A stretch of 10,692 nt of DNA from DATGZH01 sp035297265 (lineage in GTDB: Bacteria; Actinomycetota; Acidimicrobiia; Acidimicrobiales; RAAP-2), in the NCBI GenBank assembly GCA_035297265.1, contig DATGZH010000036.1, positions 1 through 10,692 on the forward strand, in the 5' to 3' direction. The position numbers and the translations under genes are program-made. Below the pieces are notes generated by a model, which was not told the DNA's origin, made no database searches, and saw nothing but the letters and a program-made list of their open reading frames with translations. Positions 4,941-10,692 of the stretch are shown piece after piece. How positions within the stretch are numbered: position 1 is the stretch's first letter; every line of letters begins with the position of its first letter.

Positions 4941-6607
4941 CAGGCCCCGGCCAGGTCCCGGCGGTGGAAGGCCACCGCGCCGAGCGCGGCCATCGCCACC
5001 CCGAGGCCGGCGAGCACCAGGTCGACCGTCCAGTCGGGTTGGACGGCGGGGGCCGCGGCCATCTGGTGGAAGAGCGAGGTGTCGAGCAGCCAGTGGTTCA
5101 GGTTGGCTGCGCCGCCGACGAACTCGACGAGGAATGACCAGCCGACGATGCCGTAGACGACGACCGAGGTGGCCCGGGGCAGGATGCCGAAGGCGAGGAG
5201 GCCGGCTCCGAGGACGAAGACGGCCGGCGGCACCGCGTTGACCCCGGCCTCGAGCAGCTTCGGCAGGGCGACGCCCGCCCCTTCGCCCGTCGCCCCGAAC
5301 CACGAGAACAGCCCGCCTACGACCCCGGCGACGACGAGCGAAGCGACGGCCACCCCGGCCCGCCCGCCGATCCAGCGCCAGCGGGACACCGCCCGGGACA
5401 AGAAGGGCTCGAGGCGTTCGCTCGCCTCCTCCTCGCGCGCCGCGCTGGCCTGGCCAGCGGCCATGAGCGCGGCCAGGGCGGCGACGATGACGAACGACAG
5501 GCCGAGATAGAGCACGGCGCCGGTGCCCCGCAGCCCCAGCCGGGCGATCACCTGCTCGGCCGTCTTCGACGCGCCGACCGCCTCGCCCCCGGCCTTGGCG
5601 ATGAGCCCCAGCATGAGGCCGGTCACGGCGACCGCCACCCCCCAGCCGAGGATGGACGGGCGGGTGAGTCGCAGCGTCGCCCCCGTCGGCCCGTTGAGGA
5701 GGCGGGTCCGGGCCGGCGCCTCGGTGCGGTCCGGCACGGTGCTGGCCCCGAGGTCGCGCCGGCCGGCCAGGTGGACGGCGAGCAGCACGCACCCGAGCGT
5801 GAACGCGGCGATCGGGAGGAAGGCCAGCGGACGGGGCGAGGTGAGCGGCTGGAGCTGCTCCACCCAGCCGAGCGGCGACACCCAGCGCAGCCAGAGGAGC
5901 CCGGTGCCCGAGTCGGCCACCATCCGCAGGAGGTAGGCCAGCCCGAGCACCGCCCCGGCGTAGCTGGCCGCCTGGCGCCGGGTCGGAGCGAGCTGGCTCG
6001 TGAGCGTGCCGAAGGCCAGGAACATGGCCGCCGAGGCCGTGAGGGCGAGGGCCAGGTACAGCGCCTCGTCGGGGGTGATGAGCGCCTTGCTCGACCGGCC
6101 GACCACCGTCGTGATGAGGGCCGTGAGGACGTAGAGGACGGCCCACCCGGCCGCGAAGCCCACGACCGCGTACGCCGTGGCCCGCCGACGAGTGGTCTGG
6201 CCGGCGAGCAGCACCTCCCATCGTCCGGCGTCCTCCTCACCCCGGAGGAGCCGGGTGGCGGTGAGGAGCCCCCACACCCCGCCCACGAGACTCAGGATCA
6301 TGGTGGCGCGCCAGGCGACGAAGCCGTGCACCGTGCCGATGTGGTGGGCGGGTCCGAGGATGGCGCTGATCCCGGTGTTGAAGCCGATGGACACGACGAG
6401 CTGGTGGCGCTGCGCCGCCGTCTTGTAGGTCGAGCTGTAGGCGAAGGCCGAGACGGCCACGTAGAGGCCGAACACGTAGCCCCACAAGGCAGCGGCCCGC
6501 ACGACCCGGCGCGCCGTGAGCCGGGCCACCGCCAGCTCCGGGTGGCCGCCGGCCGGCGTGGGACCGACGGCCGCCGGGGGCGGCGCCAGCGCGGCCTCAG
6601 TCGCCAT
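4940..6607 (-). CDS. ABC-2 type exporter permease, TnrB/polyketide-antibiotic exporter-like, 12 TM segments
   Basis: A 555-residue membrane protein. ATG at 6607 is chosen because it overlaps the ATPase stop by 11 nt, the expected coupling; longer upstream forms would read deep into the ATPase gene. About 12 hydrophobic segments are visible (roughly 40-58, 102-120, 146-170, 183-203, 214-230, 262-281, 319-337, 364-384, 416-436, 460-478, 480-500, 528-547), split into two halves by a polar linker near 282-318. Each half carries a related cytoplasmic motif: 'RGEEDAGRWEVLLAGQTTRR' (122-141) and 'REEEASERLEPFLSRAVSRW' (391-410). This suggests internal duplication, as in actinomycete polyketide/tetronasin exporters. 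With the adjacent ATPase it would form an exporter. The transported compound cannot be told. No biosynthetic cluster is visible, so housekeeping or self-protective efflux is as likely as antibiotic self-resistance. Confidence 0.88.
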   Translation of the reverse strand: MATEAALAPPPAAVGPTPAGGHPELAVARLTARRVVRAAALWGYVFGLYVAVSAFAYSSTYKTAAQRHQLVVSIGFNTGISAILGPAHHIGTVHGFVAWRATMILSLVGGVWGLLTATRLLRGEEDAGRWEVLLAGQTTRRRATAYAVVGFAAGWAVLYVLTALITTVVGRSSKALITPDEALYLALALTASAAMFLAFGTLTSQLAPTRRQAASYAGAVLGLAYLLRMVADSGTGLLWLRWVSPLGWVEQLQPLTSPRPLAFLPIAAFTLGCVLLAVHLAGRRDLGASTVPDRTEAPARTRLLNGPTGATLRLTRPSILGWGVAVAVTGLMLGLIAKAGGEAVGASKTAEQVIARLGLRGTGAVLYLGLSFVIVAALAALMAAGQASAAREEEASERLEPFLSRAVSRWRWIGGRAGVAVASLVVAGVVGGLFSWFGATGEGAGVALPKLLEAGVNAVPPAVFVLGAGLLAFGILPRATSVVVYGIVGWSFLVEFVGGAANLNHWLLDTSLFHQMAAAPAVQPDWTVDLVLAGLGVAMAALGAVAFHRRDLAGA

Positions 6608-7523
6608 CGGTGGCCGCTCGGGCTCCGTCCCGGAGGGCCCCGTTGCCTCCGCCGTACTGGGCCAGGAACAGCTCCTCGAGGGAGGGCTCGCGGCTCGTGA
6701 GGTCCCGCACGTCGGCCGCGGCGAGGACCCGGAGCAACGGCTCCACGCTGCCCCGCACCTGGCAGCGGACGCTCGAACCGTCCCGCTCCACCGAAGCGAC
6801 GCCCGGCACACCCGAGAGGTCGGGGACCGTCCCGTTGAACGTGACCTCCACCTGGCGGGCCGAGAGGTGGCGCATCTCGGCGAGGGTGCCGATCTCGACC
6901 AGCCGGCCGGCCCGCAGGATGGCCACCCGGTCGCAGACCGCCTCGACCTCGCTCAGGATGTGCGAGGAGAGGAACAGCGTCTGTCCCCGTGCCTTGGCCT
7001 CGCGCACGCACTCCCGGAAGACCTGCTCCATGAGCGGGTCGAGCCCGCTCGTCGGCTCGTCGAGGACGAGGAGGTCCGGTCGGCACATGAGGGCGGCCAC
7101 CAGCACGAGCTTCTGGCGGTTCCCCTTCGAGTAGGTGCGGACCTTCTTCGATGGGTCGAGGTCGAAGCGCTCGAGGAGGGCCTCGCGGTAGGCGTCGTCC
7201 ACCCGACCCTGGACCCGGCCGAGGAGGTGGAGGGTCTCCTTCCCCGTGAACGAGGGCCAGAGGTTGGCCTCGCCGGGCACGTAGGCCAGCCGCCGGTGGA
7301 GCTCGACGGTCTGCCGCTGGCAGTCGAGCCCGAAGATCGTGGCGCTCCCCGCCGTCGGGCGGATGAGCCCGAGGAGGAGGCGGATGGTGGTGGTCTTCCC
7401 CGAGCCGTTGGGCCCGAGGTAGCCGAGCACCTCGCCCTCCTCGACCTCCAGGTCGAGGTCGGTCAAGGCGACCACCGGCCCGTAGTGCTTGGACAGGCCA
7501 CGGGTGCTGATCACCGTCGACAT
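6597..7523 (-). CDS. ABC transporter ATP-binding protein (exporter, DrrA/TnrB-like)
   Basis: A 308-residue ATPase from ATG at 7523. GGGAG lies 11 nt upstream; an in-frame GTG at 7529 is better spaced from the same GGGAG and is a possible alternative. Walker A is 'GPNGSGKTT' (37-45). Walker B is 'LLVLDE' (151-156), D-loop 'SGLD' (159-162), switch His188 ('LSSHIL'). The signature is the variant 'YSKGNRQK' (131-138) instead of LSGGQ. The Q-loop region reads 'YVPGEANLWP' without the usual Gln. Both variants are, from memory, common in actinomycete drug-exporter ATPases of this group. About 90 residues beyond the nucleotide-binding domain form the C-terminal extension typical of DrrA-like proteins. 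It energises the overlapping permease. The gene is divergent from the phosphoketolase gene, sharing a 152-bp intergenic region. Confidence 0.94.
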   Translation of the reverse strand: MSTVISTRGLSKHYGPVVALTDLDLEVEEGEVLGYLGPNGSGKTTTIRLLLGLIRPTAGSATIFGLDCQRQTVELHRRLAYVPGEANLWPSFTGKETLHLLGRVQGRVDDAYREALLERFDLDPSKKVRTYSKGNRQKLVLVAALMCRPDLLVLDEPTSGLDPLMEQVFRECVREAKARGQTLFLSSHILSEVEAVCDRVAILRAGRLVEIGTLAEMRHLSARQVEVTFNGTVPDLSGVPGVASVERDGSSVRCQVRGSVEPLLRVLAAADVRDLTSREPSLEELFLAQYGGGNGALRDGARAATDGD

Positions 7524-7598
7524 CGTCACCGATACTCCCAAAGATCGACCAGGGTCCGAGGTCTCTACCTGACCGAGGGCGGGGAGCACAGCACCCGG

Positions 7599-7619
7599 GC
7601 CCGGCTTGACGGGCCGGGC
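7599..7619. repeat. 7-bp inverted repeat around the candidate -35 of the phosphoketolase gene
   Basis: GCCCGGC (7599-7605) and GCCGGGC (7613-7619) flank a 7-nt loop that contains TTGACGG. The overlap with a -35-like sequence makes an operator conceivable. GC-only arms like these arise easily by chance at this base composition. Confidence 0.3.
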
Positions 7620-7633
7620 AACCGGACCAAGAT
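7606..7633 (+). promoter_or_regulatory. Candidate sigma-70-type promoter for the phosphoketolase gene
   Basis: TTGACG (7606-7611) is followed after 16 nt by CAAGAT (7628-7633). This gives a near-consensus -35 and a weak -10 that keeps the A at position 2 and the T at position 6. The -10 lies about 42 nt upstream of the ATG at 7676. A ribosome-binding site, AGGGGG, is present 6 nt before the ATG. Confidence 0.4.
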
Positions 7634-7675
7634 GGCAGTCCAGAACCGGGGCTCGACACCATTCAGGGGGTTCCC

Positions 7676-10159
7676 ATGCCCACGACCGACCAGGCAGTCG
7701 GGACCGACACCGCCGCCGACGACGTGGCCGGCGGCACGGGGCCGACGATCGCCCCGGAGGGCTACCGCTTGGCCTCGGCGCCCGGCCCGTTGGGCGCCGA
7801 AGAGCTCGGCATCCTCGACGCCTGGTGGCGGGCGGCGAATTACCTCGCCGTCGGTCAGATCTACCTCATGGACAACGCCCTGCTCGAGCGGCCGCTCGTC
7901 GCCGAGGACGTGAAGCCGAGACTGCTCGGACACTGGGGCACCACCCCCGGCCTGAACCTGATCTATGCCCATGCCAATCGGGCCATCAAAGAGCGCGACC
8001 TCGACGCCTGCTACGTGATGGGTCCGGGCCACGGAGGTCCGGGACCGAACGCCTGCGCCTGGCTGGAGGGCGCGTACACCGAGCGCTATCCGTCGATCCG
8101 TCGCGACGCTGAGGGCATGCACCGGCTGTTCCACCAGTTCTCGTTCCCGGGCGGGGTCCCCTCCCACGTGGCGCCGAACACGCCGGGTTCGTTCCACGAG
8201 GGCGGGGAGCTCGGCTATGCGCTCCTGCACGCCTACGGTGCCGTGCTCGACCGTCCGGAGCTCGTCGTCTTCTGCGTCGTCGGCGACGGGGAGGCAGAAA
8301 CCGGGCCGCTGGCCGCGAGTTGGCACGCCAACAAGTTCGTCAACCCGCTGCAGGACGGCGCCGTGCTGCCGATCCTGCACCTCAACGGGTACAAGATCGC
8401 CAATCCGACGATCCTCGCCCGGATCGACGAGGAGGACCGACGTGAGCTGCTGCGGGGCTACGGCTACGACCCCCGGGTCGTCACGATCACGACGGACACC
8501 AATCCGGCCGAGGCCCACCAGGCCTTCGCCACGGCCCTCGACGGGTGCCTCAACTCGATCGCCGAGATCCGGGCGGCGGCCGGTCGGAGGGACCACGGGC
8601 TGCCCCGCTGGCCCATGATCGTGTTGGACTCCCCCAAGGGATGGACCGGGCCGCCGGTGGTCGACGGGCAGCAGGTCGAGGGCACCTTCCGGTCCCACCA
8701 GGTGCCGATCCCCGCCGCCCGTACGAACGCCGGCCACCGACAGGCCCTCGAGGCGTGGATGCGCTCCTATCGACCGGAGGAGCTCTTCGACGAGGATGGC
8801 GCGCCGGTCGACGAGCTGCTCCAGTTCCCGCCCCGAGGGGACCGGCGCATGAGCGCCAACCCCGTGGCCAACGGCGGGGCGCTCCTCGTCGATCTGGAGC
8901 TGCCGGACTTCCGCGACTACGCGGTCGACGTCCCCCGTCCCGGGGTGGCCACCAACGAGGCGACGAGGGTGCTCGGTGGCTGGGTACGGGACGTCATCTC
9001 GGCCAACCCCGACAACTTCCTCCTCTTCGGCCCCGACGAGGTGGTCTCCAACCGCCTCGGCGACGTGTTCGATGTCACAGGGCGGAAGTGGATGGCGGCC
9101 ACCGTTCCCGGCGACGACCACCTGGCGAGGGACGGTCGGGTCATCGAGGTGCTCTCCGAGCATCTCTGCGAGGGACTGTTGGAGGGCTACCTCTTGACCG
9201 GGAGGCACGGGCTCTTCACGTGCTACGAGGCCTTCATCCACATCGTCGACTCCATGTTCAACCAGCACGCCAAGTGGCTGGAGGCGGCCTCGAAGATCCC
9301 GTGGCGCCGCCCGGTGGCCTCGCTCAACTACCTGCTCACCTCCCACGTGTGGCGCCAGGACCACAACGGGTCGACCCACCAGGACCCCGGGTTCCTGACC
9401 GTGGTCATGAACAAGAAGCCGAGCGTGGTGAGGGTCTACCTACCCCCGGACACCAACTGCCTCTTGTCGGTGGCCGACCACTGCCTCAGGAGCCGGCAGT
9501 ACGTCAACGTCATCGTCGCGGGGAAGCAGCCCTCGCTCGACTACCTGGACATGCAGGAGGCGGTCGAGCACTGCACCCGGGGGATCGGCGTGTGGGAATG
9601 GGCCTCGACCGAGGTCGCCGGCCAGGTCCCCGACGTCGTGCTGGCCTGCGCCGGTGACGTGCCCACGCTGGAGACGTTGGCGGCGGCCCAGCTCATCCGC
9701 ACCCATTTGCCCGACCTGAAGGTGCGCGTCGTCAATATCGTCGACCTCATGCGCCTGCTCCCAGCTTCCGAGCATCCCCACGGGCTCACGGATGCCGAGT
9801 TCGACGCCCTGTTCCCCGTCGATTGTCAAGCGATCTTCGCTTTCCACGGCTACCCCCTCACGATCCACCAGCTCACCTACCGCCGGGCCGACCACGACAA
9901 CTTCCACGTCCGAGGGTTCATCGAGGAGGGCACGACGACCACGCCGTTCGACATGGTCATGATGAACAACCTCGACCGCTACCACCTCGTGATGGACGTG
10001 ATCGACCGGGTACCCGGCCTCGGCCCGCGAGCGGCCAGTGTCCGCCAGGCCATGGTCGACGCCCGCGACGTCGCGCGGGCCTGGACGAGAGACCAGGGAG
10101 AGGACCATCCGGACGTCCTCGGATGGACCTGGTCGGGTGACCAGCCGGCTCGTGGCTGA
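7676..10159 (+). CDS. xfp: Xylulose-5-phosphate/fructose-6-phosphate phosphoketolase
   Basis: An 827-residue TPP-dependent enzyme, full family length (about 790-830). It cleaves xylulose-5-P (and often fructose-6-P) with phosphate into acetyl phosphate plus glyceraldehyde-3-P (or erythrose-4-P). Clear motifs: 'GHWGTTPG' (85-92), 'GPGHGGP' (116-122), 'SFHEGGELGYAL' (172-183), TPP-binding 'GDGEAETGPL' (203-212) with 'HLNGYKI' (235-241), 'HGLFTCYEAFIHIVDSMFNQ' holding the likely TPP-activating Glu518, and 'DHNGSTHQDPG' with His563-Asn564, which correspond to substrate-site residues in bifidobacterial enzymes. The N-terminal ~25 residues are a variable, probably disordered extension. ATG at 7676 has AGGGGG at 6-nt spacing. 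An acetate kinase gene follows 84 nt downstream, giving a sugar-phosphate-to-acetate and ATP route. The dual substrate range is inferred from the family. Confidence 0.97.
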   Translation: MPTTDQAVGTDTAADDVAGGTGPTIAPEGYRLASAPGPLGAEELGILDAWWRAANYLAVGQIYLMDNALLERPLVAEDVKPRLLGHWGTTPGLNLIYAHANRAIKERDLDACYVMGPGHGGPGPNACAWLEGAYTERYPSIRRDAEGMHRLFHQFSFPGGVPSHVAPNTPGSFHEGGELGYALLHAYGAVLDRPELVVFCVVGDGEAETGPLAASWHANKFVNPLQDGAVLPILHLNGYKIANPTILARIDEEDRRELLRGYGYDPRVVTITTDTNPAEAHQAFATALDGCLNSIAEIRAAAGRRDHGLPRWPMIVLDSPKGWTGPPVVDGQQVEGTFRSHQVPIPAARTNAGHRQALEAWMRSYRPEELFDEDGAPVDELLQFPPRGDRRMSANPVANGGALLVDLELPDFRDYAVDVPRPGVATNEATRVLGGWVRDVISANPDNFLLFGPDEVVSNRLGDVFDVTGRKWMAATVPGDDHLARDGRVIEVLSEHLCEGLLEGYLLTGRHGLFTCYEAFIHIVDSMFNQHAKWLEAASKIPWRRPVASLNYLLTSHVWRQDHNGSTHQDPGFLTVVMNKKPSVVRVYLPPDTNCLLSVADHCLRSRQYVNVIVAGKQPSLDYLDMQEAVEHCTRGIGVWEWASTEVAGQVPDVVLACAGDVPTLETLAAAQLIRTHLPDLKVRVVNIVDLMRLLPASEHPHGLTDAEFDALFPVDCQAIFAFHGYPLTIHQLTYRRADHDNFHVRGFIEEGTTTTPFDMVMMNNLDRYHLVMDVIDRVPGLGPRAASVRQAMVDARDVARAWTRDQGEDHPDVLGWTWSGDQPARG

Positions 10160-10179
10160 ACGCTTCGCCTGCCGAACCC

Positions 10180-10232
10180 GGGGCGACGGCACCGGCGCGG
10201 TGGAGCGGGGGATCCGGCTGACGAGTCGCCCC
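10180..10232 (+). other. Nested inverted repeats between the phosphoketolase and acetate kinase genes
   Basis: GGGGCGAC (10180-10187) and GTCGCCCC (10225-10232) are a perfect 8-bp inverted repeat enclosing 37 nt. Inside it, CACCG and CGGTG (10190-10202) form a second small stem with a 3-nt loop. The structure fills most of the 84-nt gap and ends 11 nt before the acetate kinase ATG, so it could affect translation or mRNA processing. An 8-bp repeat in such GC-rich DNA is not strongly unexpected. Confidence 0.3.
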
Positions 10233-10243
10233 AGCGGGCGTTG

Positions 10244-10692
10244 ATGAGGGTCTTCGTCGTCAACGCCGGGTCGACCAGCGTGAAGCTGCGGATGATCGAA
10301 GACGACGACCGAGTCAGCGCCGCCGTCGACCTCGACGCGACCGGGACGGCGTTGCCGGACGAGCTGGACCGCTTCCTCACCGAGTTCGGTCCCGCCGATG
10401 CCACCGGGCATCGGGTCGTTCACGGTGGACCGCTCACCCGGCCGACGGTCGTCGACGACGGTGTCCGTAGGGTCCTCGACGAGGTCGCCAACCTCGCGCC
10501 GCTGCACGACCCGCCAGCGCTGGCGGCCATCGACGCCCTACGGTCGCTGCGGCCTGGCGTGCCCGCCGTGGCCTGCTTCGACACCGCGTTCCATACGACC
10601 ATCGGGCCTGAGGCCGCCACCTACGCCTTACCGGTGGCATGGACAGAACGATGGGGGCTCCGCCGCTACGGCTTCCACGGATTGAGCTGTGA
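10244..10692 (+). CDS. ackA: Acetate kinase (acetate/propionate kinase family), C-terminus cut by window edge
   Basis: The first 149 residues of an ASKHA-fold kinase that interconverts acetyl phosphate + ADP and acetate + ATP. Visible motifs: phosphate-1 'VVNAGSTSVKL' (5-15), 'HRVVHGG' (56-62; Arg57 matches a substrate-binding Arg), 'LAPLHDP' (84-90), 'CFDTAFH' (111-117; Asp113 matches the catalytic Asp), and 'RRYGFHGLS' (140-148; His145 matches the transition-state His). The N-terminal lobe is compact: 'HRVVHGG' starts about 34 residues earlier than in the Methanosarcina enzyme. The usual second His after 'GLS' or 'GTS' is Cys149. Both features suggest a divergent, short acetate kinase subgroup. 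ATG at 10244 is used; an in-frame TTG directly before it is less likely. It lies 84 nt after the phosphoketolase gene on the same strand and probably consumes its acetyl phosphate. The open frame reaches the edge without a stop. Confidence 0.93.
   Translation, partial: MRVFVVNAGSTSVKLRMIEDDDRVSAAVDLDATGTALPDELDRFLTEFGPADATGHRVVHGGPLTRPTVVDDGVRRVLDEVANLAPLHDPPALAAIDALRSLRPGVPAVACFDTAFHTTIGPEAATYALPVAWTERWGLRRYGFHGLSC

Noticed and set aside
4875..6221. Minus-strand open frame within the ABC permease region
   Set aside because: Arg/Gly/Ala-rich out-of-frame reading of the permease gene, which has clear membrane segments in its own frame.
6516..7913. Plus-strand open frame opposite the ABC ATPase
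   Set aside because: Shadow frame. The minus strand has complete Walker A, signature and Walker B motifs.
7565..9379. Minus-strand open frame opposite the phosphoketolase
   Set aside because: Shadow of a gene with unambiguous phosphoketolase motifs.
9440..10507. Minus-strand open frame spanning the phosphoketolase end and acetate kinase start
   Set aside because: No domain and low-complexity composition. It crosses two genes with clear family motifs on the other strand.
1..10692. CRISPR array, tRNA or rRNA
   Set aside because: No regularly spaced repeats, no tRNA cloverleaf landmarks and no rRNA-like sequence were noticed on reading. A tRNAscan or Infernal run would be needed to exclude small RNAs fully.

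Overview
The window is very G+C-rich (about 70 % by eye). Codons end mostly in G or C and several starts are GTG. Together with a TnrB/DrrA-type ABC exporter, a phosphoketolase and a CaiB/BaiF–SDR pair, this points to a high-GC actinomycete. An Acidimicrobiia-like lineage is possible, but that is a guess from protein style, not a demonstrated placement. No rRNA, tRNA or CRISPR array was seen.

Layout from left to right. (1) 1-1319, minus strand: a TnpB-family RNA-guided nuclease of the IS200/IS605/IS1341 type. It starts with GTG and runs off the left edge. The RuvC-II glutamate position holds Gly, and a Glu lies elsewhere. (2) 1320-1391: a short spacer with a perfect 7-bp hairpin and a small palindrome. 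(3) 1392-2105, minus strand: a secreted four-cysteine protein of unknown function. (4) 2106-2268: a divergent promoter region containing an 11-bp inverted repeat with one mismatch. (5) 2269-4918, plus strand: a short ParA/MinD-like ATPase, a short-chain dehydrogenase/reductase (SDR) and a class III CoA-transferase. They are closely spaced and could be one operon. (6) 4940-7523, minus strand: a two-gene ABC exporter whose ATPase and 12-TM permease genes overlap by 11 bp. It converges on the CoA-transferase. (7) 7524-7675: a second divergent region with a plausible promoter for the phosphoketolase. (8) 7676-10159, plus strand: phosphoketolase. (9) 10244 to the right edge: the N-terminal part of a compact acetate kinase.

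How the genes work together. Phosphoketolase makes acetyl phosphate from xylulose-5-P or fructose-6-P. Acetate kinase can convert that to acetate and ATP, so regions 8 and 9 form a coherent metabolic module. The SDR and CoA-transferase are probably a small acyl-CoA or hydroxyacyl module with unknown substrate. The ABC pair is probably a drug or lipophilic-compound exporter. The tnpB gene is the only mobile-element signature. No tnpA lies next to it on the visible side, and the element's right end and any omega-RNA lie at or beyond the left edge.

The best candidates for something unusual are the TnpB with a displaced catalytic glutamate and long C-terminal tail, and the structured divergent region between the secreted protein and the ParA-like ATPase. 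Nothing here amounts to a clearly new multi-gene system.
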